DNA from: Moniliophthora roreri
Taxonomy: Eukaryota > Basidiomycota > Agaricomycetes > Agaricales > Marasmiaceae
Direction: 5' to 3'
NCBI GenBank assembly: GCA_001466705.2
Contig: LATX02000046.1
Location: forward strand, 434,001-498,000
DNA: 64,000 bases
A program made the position numbers and the translations under genes. Below are positions 10,736-21,673 of the stretch, in pieces. Under the pieces are notes generated by a model. The model did not search any database. It was given only the letters and a program-made list of their open reading frames with translations, and was not told the DNA's origin. Position 1 is the stretch's first letter; the number at the start of each line of letters is the position of its first letter.

Positions 10736-12340
10736 AATACATACCGAGGCTGCCACCCCGTCCCATTTTAATACACCCCGCATTGAGAATGGCCTTGAGG
10801 AATGATAATTTGCCATGGGAGTGTCAGAGTGAATGATAATTGTTGGCCACGTGGTGTTTTAGCCGCCAGCATGCTCCTCCTTTCCCTCCATGATCTCATA
10901 ATTATTCTCCCCAGTGTCACTTGTTTCTTCCTCCATCTAGCCTCCATTATAATTCAGCCGGTTTCTTGGTCTTGCCTCAAGATAATTAATCTCCCTTCTC
11001 CATCTGAATTACCATCCCAAGCCATCATTAATCATTTCCTAGTCCTGTGTCTGGTCACGTTCTTGTCAACATTATTGCATCTCTGCCCCTCAAAAAATTA
11101 TCATTTGTATGGTTCTGGAAGGTACTGTTTCCCTTGGATGAGTGCTCTTAATGTCTCCCCCGCTTCCAAGATCATTATTATTCATGATCCAGTAACATCA
11201 GTGCTGCCTCATTTCCTATCCCTTGCATAATGATAATGCACTCCACGTTGGAAGTTTTTGTCATTGAGTGAGTATACATTACCATTCAGCCGCCCCTGTA
11301 CTCATTATCATCATTTACATTCACAGTGCCATCTCTACTGGCCCTTCCTCTGCGTCATTTCTGGATACTTTCCCAATTTCACCAGGTCATTTCTCCCTTC
11401 TCGTTCTCCAGATATTTTCATTGCCCCTCTTGGTGAGTTACCATCCAGTTGGCAGTCAGTTCTCGAGGCTTTCAGGAGTTAGGTGAGATAAAATATGATC
11501 ACGCCGTTCTTGGACTTATTATCATTCATTATTTAGTAAACTCGACCTCGCCTTGTTCAGAATAACTTCCTTCTCCCACACCTTGTTGAATTTTCATTCT
11601 TACCTGCACCATTTCTCAGTACCCCGGGGATTGCGGATGGCTTGAACCTTAAGTTTTGCAACTGTACAGTTGACCGAAAGTCTGTTTTGACACCGCAGAC
11701 AGGCTGATGGAACCATTTGTCGTATCTGGGAGTAATTGGGCAGGCGCAGAGGACTCTGGATGATGAGAATTTTCAAGGTGTGTTACTTACATCTGCATTC
11801 CAGAGGATTAGCACTCATATTTCACCATCAACATAGCCAAGTTGTGTCAGTTATGAAGCACAGATCCACACCCCACCCCGGTATCAGCCTACTACCTCTG
11901 TGAAGACTTCCACCATTTGCCCTATATATTGGCTGAATCACATCAATCACACTGATGGCTCACTTTGTTTGGCTGAATACACTATGCCTTGTTGTTTGTC
12001 ACCTACAACCCATGAGGTCTATAGCTATGCTATCTGTAAAAAGCTTTGTAGACACAACATAAAATGGAACCTATGTGTTACTTGCGCTTTCTGCCTGAAC
12101 ATGCTCCAAATTGAGCAGTGGTACAAGTCAAAATGAGCTATATAGTGCTGATTTTCCAGGTAAGGCATGTCTCTGCCTTGCTTACATGACATTGGGCAAT
12201 TCGCTCGAGCAAAGTGGGATCCCACAAGCACTTGTCAAGCGCCATGACTCGTACCTCGTCTGGTTTACTGGAACAGCTATTCAGAAACATTTTCTTGTCC
12301 TCTGCATTCTTTATGCAATCAGCACACTTAGAAAACCTGA
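10736..12340. other. Repeat-derived region left of the copia element
   Basis: No intact gene. From about 10800 to 11540 the short word AATGATAAT or its complement recurs many times at irregular spacing in a pyrimidine-rich background, suggesting a decayed repeat. At about 12010-12330 the minus strand has Cys-rich coding-like sequence (SKCADCIKNAEDKK, LLERIAQCH) with a plausible intron, and the plus strand is also open. These probably belong to an older transposon or gene interrupted by the copia insertion. Confidence 0.4.
12336..12340 (+). repeat. Target-site duplication, left
   Basis: CCTGA directly precedes the left LTR and is repeated directly after the right LTR at 21669-21673. A 5-base duplication is standard for Ty1/copia integration. 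Confidence 0.9.
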
Positions 12341-12976
12341 TGTTGAAACGATGTGAAGTCATCACATGACTGTCACATGATCATGAACACATATCCACGT
12401 CCATAGATCTCAAGATTCTAGAAGCAGCAGCAGTTCGACTCAGTTCGAGTCAGTTCGAGTCAACTAGGAGAACAATAGAAAAGCTATACTTAGCACAATA
12501 AGATAGCTATACTTAGATTCTATTGTCCTGCACAGCAGACCGTCCAAGTGCAGAGCTTGCCTTATACAGAACTACCTATATCTGGTAGATTCAGACTACA
12601 GTCGCAGCAGCTCATTGTCTGAGTCATTTAGAATAATAAGATCTATACTTAGATACTTATTGTTCACCATAAGTAGATATCCATTGTTTAATATATCTAG
12701 TAGGATTAGGCATCTACATAGGTAAACACTAGAATAGTATATAAGGACACCTGTATGAGGCTTAATCCTTAAGACCTCAAGTTCTTCCTGTACTCTTCAG
12801 TACACAGAGAATTTACTCTCTTATCTGCACATCGTCACAAGCAACTAGCAAGTCATATATAGGGACCACCCTGTATAACAATGTAAGTTGAAGACACATT
12901 TACCACTGCGCTGCAATGCTGCAGGCAATGACTAAGAGCTATGCTCGACGTCCTCTTGCCCCATACAACTTCGACA
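12341..12976 (+). repeat. Left LTR (636 bases)
   Basis: Directly repeated at 21043-21668. It is longer than the right LTR by exactly one 10-base unit, an additional CAGTTCGAGT in the tandem run near 12440-12462. A TATA-like stretch (agtatataagg, around 12734-12744) is a plausible promoter for the genomic RNA. Confidence 0.97.
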
Positions 12977-12988
12977 GGTTATGGGCCC
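12977..12988 (+). other. Primer-binding site for an internal fragment of initiator tRNA-Met
   Basis: GGTTATGGGCCC follows the LTR with no gap. Its complement, GGGCCCATAACC, has the form of the anticodon stem-loop of initiator methionine tRNA (CAT anticodon), not the 3' end of a tRNA. Drosophila copia is known to prime from such a half-tRNA. Confidence 0.75.
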
Positions 12989-13782
12989 TGAAGGCTTCAG
13001 CGTGTGGGATCGTTGTTCACAACAGTCATCATTGCTACTCTAGCTGAAGGCTTATAACCTCTATAAGACTTTGCTGGAGGTTTACAACGTAGCCAACGCC
13101 TTAACTGGCAGTAAGGCCATGGCCGTTGTTCTAGCGACTCAGATGTGGATTGGTGGATGGGTAGAGGTAATCTCTCTCTCTCTTAGTTACCACCATTGTT
13201 GCCCTGAAAGCAGCACCTAACGTCGTACTGTACAATACCCTTTTTCTCACCTATGGAGAATTACCTCCATGACGTGCAGTTGTCAACTGTTGGCCTTATT
13301 TCCTTTACTAGAATATAGGTTAGCCCATCTTAGCAATAAACCAGTAGTCAACCCGGTGAGCTGGAGGGTCTCACAACTGGACACTGGCACCTAGATAAAA
13401 CGACTTTGTTGCCTTCATCTATGGAAGGAGTCGTTTATATAATTACATATACCTTTTAAATGTAAAATAGTGCCCCCTGATTGCCCTAAGTCATTTAAAC
13501 GTTTACTTAAAGACTTGTTGATTGATCTAATCAATCTTTAAAACAAGCTTTATTTAAACTTTCTCTTGGCAATCAGATCTTGTAAATAACATACAATACA
13601 TAACGTCAGTCTGGGTGATGAGACCAGATGACAGAAGGATCGACAACCGAGACATAACTATGATGAATAACATCCTACATTCTATCCTTTGGAGATCATA
13701 ATTGGAATCCATCCTCTGGCAAATGAATACTTGCTAACAATGCCTGTTTAGATCTTTCGATAATAGAATGTCTCAACCTTGA
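12989..13782 (+). other. Copia 5' leader
   Basis: About 800 bases without a supported gene, lying between the primer-binding site and the gag frame. It is AT-rich and contains a short TCTC repeat near 13170. The gag frame opens after an in-frame TGA at 13780-13782. Confidence 0.6.
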
Positions 13783-14592
13783 ACCCGTTCTCAGGATCAA
13801 CCAATCAATGTTAATGTTAGTAACCCTGTCCTTTTGGACACGGGCTCTAACATTCATGCCCACATTGAAGATTCTATTAAGCTCCCTGTCTACACTAGTG
13901 GCAGAAGCACCGTTGCAATCATGAATGCTGGTGCTGGATCTGGAATGTCTAGTCTTTCTTCCATTCCCATCTTTGATGGAGAAAGAAGCAAGTTCAAAGA
14001 GTTCAAACGTCTTTTCTTAGGCTACTGCGAATTACAGAACATAGTGGAAGGTCTTACTCAGAAGAAACTTTCTGATGAAGACAAGAAAGACAAGGACAAA
14101 CTTGCTTCCTGGAACGAATATAATAACAAGTGCATGGGTCTTTTCAAAATGAAATTAGGTCCACTTCTTCAACATTTCATCAAGGAAACAGCTAAACTTA
14201 CATGGGATGCATTGATCGCTGAATATGATAAGTTTAACCTTGCTGAAATTTTCGAATGGTTCTCTGTCCTCACTGCCATCCACATTGGCGAAGGACAGAA
14301 CCCTACTGATGCTTGTAACCTAATTCAGACCTACCTTGTTAAATTGAAGAAAGAACAGATTGAGATTGCTGATTGGATGATTTCAATGATCCTTATGAAG
14401 GCTCTTTCAGGTTCATGGGATACCTTCAAATCACAAGTCTTCATCACTGTGGAAAAGAAAGAAGACTTTGCTGTTTCCACTCTTTATTCCTCAATCCAAC
14501 GAGAATGGAGCAGGAGGAATCTTTCTCCCAACACGGCTTTGATTTCTCAGATCACTGGTATTAGGCCTGCCCAAGGCTATCAAGCCTTTTGA
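13783..14592 (+). CDS. gag: Copia Gag (capsid-like) region
   Basis: Open frame 1 from 13783 to a TGA at 14590-14592. The first in-frame ATG is at 13921 (MNAGAGSGMSSLSSIPIFDG); the IPIFDG...FKEFKRLFLGY pattern matches the start of copia-type Gag. The rest is helix-rich (WNEYNNKCMGLFKMKLG, LSGSWDTFKSQ), as in capsid proteins. Upstream of the ATG the same frame reads PVLLDTGSNIHAHI, which resembles an aspartic protease active site (see findings). The closing TGA is followed at once by more of the same frame, so it is probably a mutated arginine codon rather than the natural end. Confidence 0.8.
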   Translation, partial: TRSQDQPINVNVSNPVLLDTGSNIHAHIEDSIKLPVYTSGRSTVAIMNAGAGSGMSSLSSIPIFDGERSKFKEFKRLFLGYCELQNIVEGLTQKKLSDEDKKDKDKLASWNEYNNKCMGLFKMKLGPLLQHFIKETAKLTWDALIAEYDKFNLAEIFEWFSVLTAIHIGEGQNPTDACNLIQTYLVKLKKEQIEIADWMISMILMKALSGSWDTFKSQVFITVEKKEDFAVSTLYSSIQREWSRRNLSPNTALISQITGIRPAQGYQAF

Positions 14593-17500
14593 AAATGGAA
14601 CAATCATCCCTTTCAACCCCATGGAGGACATCAATCCTCCGGCAATCAAGCCTACCGACATCCAAACTCCGGAAATCAATCCAATGCCGGTTACAAACAA
14701 GGGGGAAACAATCAACAGTATAAATCATCAGATCAGAAAAAGAAGCCAAGCAATCAGAAATCTAATCAAATGAAGAAGAATTACAAAGGCAAAAAGCAAA
14801 ATACCTTCGTTGCTGCCTTTGATGAAGGAGAAGAAATCGTTAACATGGCTTTCGCCACAGCAATTGATGAAGAAGGGGGAACTAGTGACGAAGCTGAGGA
14901 CTCTGAAATGGAGACTCAAATAGAGTATTCTGATCAATACCCACAAACTTCAGATGAAGAAAACACTCCTGATGTCGAAACTTTATCACTCACATCTGGG
15001 AGACACTCCTCAGCCCCCTTACGTCAACAATCTATCACATATGAAACAGACAATGGGGAACTAATCTCTGAACAGGAGGTTGAAGACCCTTTCCATTCTG
15101 ATGATAGATTATCTTCACCAATTACTGGTAATGATGATGACAAGGAATCATTAGATGAAGAGGACACAGATGACAAAGAGGATGAACTCGAATCATCTGA
15201 TGAATCCTTCCATACTGTACCACTAGGAGATGAGGATAAAGAAAATACTCCTTCTGAACCAGTGGAAGCAGTTACTCCACCAATGAACTCAACTGGTTAT
15301 TACCCCCAGTTGAATCCTCCTTTATATTTGGAAACTAGCATCTATATGGGATCAGGACCAATTACTTTGGTACCAAGTTTCCCAGACCCTTCTGTTCCAA
15401 ATAACTTCTGTCTTCATGCATTAAGAGGACATCATTCAATTCCTCTAACACATTCCACTCCACGCATCATCGTACCAAATCCATTATTTACCTGGATCAA
15501 CTCTCTTGATGAATTTCTTGCACAATTCCCAGACGAATTTGTTAAATTGGGAATGATCAAAATGCAATACATCATCAACAGAGCCAGACAAGAAGGATTA
15601 TTGGACGAACCATGCATTCAGAACTATCTTGAAATGATGTACCTAGCTGTTTGCAAACCTATGGTTTATGGTCATCTATGACCTCACCAAAGCATTTTCA
15701 CTTTGTGCTCAAACCAATGTGAACTGTGCAAGCACAAAATTGAACCATGGTCACAACACCTAGGCATGGGTGTTTATGCAGTATTATGGGAAAAATCAGA
15801 TGGCACCAGATATTGGACATATTGCACTCCTCCAGAATATCTCTTCAATGAAATTCCTCAACCAGTTGATGCATTACTTCACGTCTTGGGATTAGATGAA
15901 CCTTTCATGACTGATGAACTCATCCTTATGGAACTACATTGCCACCCAGAAGCTAAATGCCTCTCTACTTGCCCAATATGTTCCAACCATCTTTGTCAAG
16001 GAGAATACTACAGTGGAGGTCTCTACTATTTAGGCCAGACAGTAGTCAACAATAGTGACGAAATATTGGTACTGCTTCCTATCATAGGGAATCCAGTAGA
16101 CCTCACCATTGTCTATAAAGACAGAATCCCCGAATTTTACACTGAGCTCCCTGAACCTGCCAAACCATTTTTGGATTCACGAGCTCTATACTGCACCACT
16201 TGTAGGGAATCACACACTCTCGATGTATGGGCAGAAGAAAGTGAAAATCGCAATCCCTGCCATACCACTCTAGTGCACATTCCGCACTATGAAGATTTCC
16301 CTACAAAATCCTTCCGGATAAACATGGATCAAACTGGATTGAAACCTGGTGAATCGAAGAAATGGCCTTCCCTTAATGTGAATATCAACACCATTAAGAA
16401 AGGAAAGCCCATCAGGTACTTCTATCCAGATGCTGCACAAAGGTGACAGGACACCAAACCTCACCTCACCTCTTGGCGAGTACGAGTGCACTCTGGATGT
16501 ATTGCAAAAAGACAAAATGCTTTACCTCCAAATGTCACTCCAAGATCTGTAATATGGATGCAACGTGCTGAAAAGCGCAAAAGAATTGAACAACAAGTTG
16601 AGGATGATGATGGTTATTATGCCAGCCCTGTCACTAATCCACCTTCACCCAAAAAGGGAAAAATAGGTGAGAGCAGCACCTTGAGAGCTTTCTGCTCCTG
16701 GCATAATACCACTCATTCCAAAACCGACTGTTCTGACGTTGAAACTGAAACGGTAAGCAAAGAAACTCAGAAATTCTTTAGCGAGATCTCTGGATGTTCT
16801 GTTATGGAAACTGATCTGGACTCTACATTCCTAAAGGAGTCTAGAGACATTGTCAATCAATCAGTGATCGATACTGCTATTAGACCAACGTCTAATGAAT
16901 TTTTTGAAAACCTGGGTCCTTCGGGATTTACTTTGCCTTCATCTGCAACTCCAGAAAATAGCGCTAGTCTGTCTCAAACAGAACCGACATGGCTGAATAT
17001 GGCCTCTACACCATGGACTGATCTCAAAGCTTGTGGATGGCATGGGATGCATCGCCCTGAATTGGCCTGCTCTTTTACTGGTGTCAAAACTTGGTCACAA
17101 TTGCCAAGTTGGGTGGATGGTCCTCCTAATGCACCACCACCAACTACTTCTTCACCAGAACCACTTCATGTTCCACCACCACAAGGATCATCCAACATTA
17201 CAGGCGCTATAATTCATAATCCAACTCTGGAATATACAATCGTGCCAACTTTTCAAACAGGAGAAATACCAGTTGAGTTGAAACATTCAGACAAACAATT
17301 TGTCTTGCGACGTACTGAGGATCCAAATGATGCTCCACACAATGTTACCTTTGTAACTGGTAACGAAAATTGTATTAGCTCATTCTATAACCCTCTTGTC
17401 ACCCCAACTCCTCCTCCTGAAGTCGCATGATGGGAAGAAGAAAACCGTTACAATTATGAACAAAACGAGGCAGACTACTATGATTGGTATGGTCAAGGCC

Positions 17501-17640
17501 CTATTATTCCTCTCAGTACTAATCATACTGAACAGAACAATTTGTACACCGATATTTTTCTTAAAAATATTGAAGATTGTGTTGTCAATATCTGTGCAAC
17601 CAATACGTTCTGTACTCTAGTTGATTGTACTAGTAATAAT
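14593..17640 (+). pseudogene. Extra region between Gag and protease, with zinc-knuckle-like motifs
   Basis: The gag frame continues, broken only by TGA at 15679-15681, 16444-16446 and 17428-17430. It starts with a basic, Asn/Gln-rich stretch (14593-14800) that could bind RNA. A very acidic segment follows (14820-15260), then a helical part (15480-15680) and a Cys-rich part with CELC, CPIC and CTTC pairs (15715-16220). Last comes a Pro-rich part containing two knuckle-like motifs, CSWHNTTHSKTDC (16693-16731) and CGWHGMHRPELAC (17032-17070). The first resembles the C-x2-H-x4-H-x4-C knuckle of some copia Gag proteins, one residue shorter. About 3 kb of coding sequence here is far more than usual in copia. 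I recognise no host gene in it. Confidence 0.7.
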
Positions 17641-20600
17641 AGTTTGAAATCGAACTCTGCATATTGGGTTCTTGATTCTGCTGCGACCAACCACATAAGT
17701 CCATTTATTGGAGATTTCTCTGAACTACATGAGATAAACCCTATATACATTCAAGGGGTAAACGGTGGTGACACTATCACCAAAGCTGGAACCGTTATTA
17801 TCTCACACCAAAACTCCAATAAGGATGTTCATCAAGTCAAATTGTCTCCAGTATTTTATCATCCAAAATCCACATTCCAACTCCTAGCCGGGAATAAATT
17901 CACAATGAGAGGTTGTGATATCATATATTCTCACCCGGAAACCTTGATTCAATGGAAGAATAGGGACTTGCTCCTGTCTTTATTCTCTGGACAGGATAAG
18001 TACAAGTTCACATACCTAGAGACACACATTGAGCATCTCAATGTTCTTCAGTCTCTTGCTTCTGCTGCCACTACTAAAACAGTGGATCCTATCATTGCAC
18101 ATAATCGTTTTGGACATATCTCTGAGTTAGTACTCAAGAAATGTCATGATGCCTGCAAAGGTTTTTCCATGAGAGAATCATTGAAGTTTGAACACCCTTG
18201 CACTGGATGTGCTTATAGAGGCATAAAGCAACGGTCATACCCAAACTCCTTGAAACAAGCATCTGAAGTTCTAGAACTAATCCATATGGATTTGGTGGAA
18301 TTCCCCGTGGTTTCATACCCAGAAAAATACAAATACACATTAACGATCATTGATGATCACTCCAGCTTTGGCTGGACTACTCTACAAAAATCAAAAACAC
18401 AACTTGAAACGTTAGCTTCCTTCAAAATATTCCAAACCCAAATAGAAAAACAAACTGGGAAGCTCATTAAAACACTGCATATTGATCATAGGGGAGAATT
18501 CTTTGGAACCTTATTCCAGAGGTATCTTAAAGATTCTGGAATACATATACAATATTCTGCTCCACATGAACATCAACAGGCTGGTAGAATTGAGCGCTTT
18601 AACAGTGTTATTCAAGAGAAATCAGAAAAATTCTGTTTCAAAGCATGTCTTCCTACTGCCTGGTGGACTTATATGTTCCAAATTGCTGTTCATGTCTATA
18701 ATAGAACTCCAAACCGACACTTGTTATGGAAAACACCTATGGAAATCCTTGAAGGAAAGAAACCAGATGTTTCTTATTTCTGAACTCCAGGATGCACCAC
18801 CTATGTATACCTTGATAAAGAACTCCAGGCACACAAATTAGCACCAAAAACAGAGAAAATAATCTTTATCGGATATGCACCTGGCTCAAAGGCTTATCTC
18901 TTTATGAGAAATACAGGCAGAACTTTCACTTCGTCTACAGCCATTTTTGACGAAAGTGATTTTCCAAAGTGCAAAACCTCATCAATCGAATCATCGCTTG
19001 TCAAATGTGCCATTGATATACCTTTACCATCTTCCTTACAACATGATACCGACCACTTCATTACTGATCAGGACGCCGATCAATTACCCAATCCAGAGGA
19101 AAACCCTGAAGATCATCCTGCAGCACCTGATCTTAATTATGGAGATCTTGATGATCAAACATCAGTCGATAATGTACCAATTCCAGCACCTGCGCCACAT
19201 CAACAAGTTGAACTCCGGCACTCAACGCAACCTTCTCACGTTCCTAATTGTTATGGAAGTGCATTTGGTACTCGTAATCCTGTTGAAATTCAACAAAATA
19301 CACGCTCTTATGGCCGAGCTACCGATACTCCTACTGAATCTGTCTCAGTTTCTGCTCAAACATATAAAAATCTTGTGGACGACCTGTCCTATTTTCTTAC
19401 ACATGTTGAACAGAAAGGGGGAGTTTGGCATCAACTAGATTCAATTCTCACATGTGCCACGAACTTTGATAATGTCTGAGAATAGACATATAAGGACATT
19501 CTAACTCGTTCTGAGGATGAACAAGTAGAATAGCTTAAAGCATGCGAAGAAGAACTTTCTTCATTACAACAGCGACACATTTTCGAAGAAGTAACCTTAC
19601 CTCACGGTCGGAAAACCATCAAATCCAGATGGGTTTTTGATGTCAAGTCTAACGGTCGCAAGAAAGCTAGACTTGTTGCGAAAGGATTTTCACAAATTGA
19701 AGGAACAGACTATGATGAAGTCTTCTCTCCTGTAGTCCAGTATAATACTGTCAGACTACTACTCGCCTTAGCAGCTATTGAAGATTGGGATATAGAAGCG
19801 CTGGATGTGAAAACAGCATTTCTATATGGCAAATTAGAGAAAGAAATTTACATGGAACAACCCAAAGGCTTCGTAAAGGACAAAACTAAAGTTTGGCGAC
19901 TACACTGCACTTTATATAGCTTAAAACAGGCATCACGTTCCTGGTGGAAAGCCTGTAAGCAATCCATGAAGAAACTCAGATTCATACGATGTTCTTCAGA
20001 CTCCAGTGTTTACATATATATACAAGGAAACAACATCATCCTAGTCATCATATACGTTGACGATGCATTATTCATGGGCTCAAATCATACCTTACTACAG
20101 AAGAAGAAAAATGAATTTATGGCTATATGGGAATGCAGAGACTTAGGCAAACCAACAGAATTCCTTTGTACAAGAATCATTAGAGATTGAAAACAGAAAA
20201 CAATTTCCATCGATCAATGTGATTATCTGGAGAAAATCCTCTGACGATTTGGAATTATCAATGCCAAGATTGCACAGACACCACTTCCTGCCGGGTATAA
20301 ACCCGAAGACAACAGCTTGGATCCAGATCCGGACATCAAAGCCAATCAGTGATCAGATCATTACTATATCTGTGCCTAGGCACAAGGCCAGACATCAGCT
20401 TTGCAGTAATCAAAATGTCACAGTTTTCATCAAATCCATCTAAAGAACATTTGGATTGAGCACTGTACATTATGAAATACTTGCTTGGAACTTGCCAATA
20501 CTCTATCGTTTATAGAGGAAATACCACTAAAGGGTTCATTGCATATTCAGATGCAGAATGGGCTTCAGATCCAATGAGGAAGTGAAAATCACAAGCAGAA

Positions 20601-21005
20601 TATATCATCCAGTTTGCTGAAGGACCTGTTAGCTGGGTTTCTATGAAACAGAAGACCTTAGCTTTATTCTCGACTGAAGCGGAATACATGGCAGCCTCAG
20701 ACAGTGCTTATGAAATTCGGTGCATCGAGAACCTTTTCTCAGAAATAGGCTACAATCTTGATCAATTCCCTTTACTCCTTGATAACCAAGGATCCATATT
20801 CCTCACAGACAACGATGTCACAATGCAACAATCAAAACATATTGATGTGCATTATCACCATATACGGGAATGTACAGAACACCGAGGGATAGATGTCAGA
20901 TATGTTCCTACAAAGGATCAGATAGCTGACATATTCACCAAAAACCTTGCCTATCCCACTTTTGAATACCTACGAGCAAAATTAGGCATTACCTTTAGTG
21001 CTTAA
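17641..21005 (+). pseudogene. pol: Copia Pol: protease, integrase, reverse transcriptase, RNase H (broken)
   Basis: Protease is marked by YWVLDSAATNHIS (about 17662-17700). Integrase has an HHCC finger (HNRFGH to CTGC, 18100-18215), then LIHMDLVE, HIDHRGEFFG and GRIERFN as its acidic catalytic positions. Reverse transcriptase begins near SRWVFDVKSNGRKKARLVAK (19630) and has the YVDDALF active site (about 20053-20073). RNase H shows STEAEYMA (20675) and ends with ADIFTKNL before a TAA at 21003-21005. Breaks are TGA at 18781, 19477, 20188, 20239, 20456 and 20585, TAG at 19483 and 19531, and a frame change near 20345. Several TGAs fall where copia proteins conserve arginine. Confidence 0.92.
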
Positions 21006-21030
21006 CAATATCTTTCAACATACAGTCACA

Positions 21031-21042
21031 GATATGGGGGTG
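21031..21042 (+). other. Polypurine tract
   Basis: A G-rich tract (gatatgggggtg) lies immediately before the right LTR, where copia elements prime second-strand DNA synthesis. Confidence 0.7.
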
Positions 21043-21668
21043 TGTTGAAACAATGTGAAGTCATCACATGACTGTCACGTGATCGTGAACACATATCCAT
21101 GTCCGTAGATCTCAAGATCCTAGAAGCAGCAGCAGTTCGACTCAGTTCGAGTCAAATAGGAGAACAATAGAAAAGCTATACTTAGCACAATAAGATAGCT
21201 ATACTTAGATTCTATTGTCCTGCACAGCAGACCGTCCAAGTGCAGAGCTTGCCTTATACAGAACTACCTATATCTGGTAGATTCAGACTACAGTCGCAGC
21301 AGCTCATTGTCCGAGTCATTTAGAATAATAAGATCTATACTTAGATACTTATTGTTCACCATAAGTAGATATCTATTGTTTAATATATCTAGTAGGATTA
21401 GGCATCTACATAGGTAAACACTAGAATAGTATATAAGGACACCTGTATGAGGCTTAATCCTTAAGACCTCAAGTTCTTCCTGTACTCTTCAGTACACAGA
21501 GAATTTACTCTCTTATCTGCACATCGTCACAAGCAACTAGCAAGTCATATATAGGGACCACCCTATATAACAATGTGAGTCAAAGACACATTTACCACTG
21601 CGCTGCAATGCTGCAGGCAATGACTAAGAGCTATGCTCGACATCCTCTTGCCCCATACAACTTCGACA
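21043..21668 (+). repeat. Right LTR (626 bases)
   Basis: Same sequence as the left LTR apart from the 10-base unit and about 14 substitutions by my count (about 2%). Thirteen of these are transitions and about half lie in CpG contexts. Confidence 0.97.
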
Positions 21669-21673
21669 CCTGA
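21669..21673 (+). repeat. Target-site duplication, right
   Basis: CCTGA follows the right LTR and matches 12336-12340. Confidence 0.9.

Larger units (their letters stand above)
12341..21668 (+). mobile_element. Complete Ty1/copia LTR retrotransposon, 9.3 kb
   Basis: Bounded by direct LTRs (12341-12976 and 21043-21668) that start TGTTG and end CGACA, with a 5-base target duplication. A primer-binding site adjoins the left LTR and a purine tract adjoins the right LTR. Inside, one reading frame carries in order gag, an extra region of about 3 kb, protease, integrase, reverse transcriptase and RNase H. Integrase before reverse transcriptase identifies copia rather than gypsy. The frame is interrupted by ten TGA and two TAG codons, and shifts once near 20345, so this copy cannot make a full polyprotein. 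At 9.3 kb it is long for a copia element; the excess is the extra region. Confidence 0.97.

Noticed and set aside
14590..20587. TGA read as arginine (codon reassignment or programmed readthrough) in the copia element
   Set aside because: Host genes in the window use TGA as a stop (for example the dynamin), and two TAGs and a frameshift also break the element. CpG decay explains it more simply.
12341..21668. Gypsy-type element
   Set aside because: Integrase precedes reverse transcriptase, which defines the copia order.
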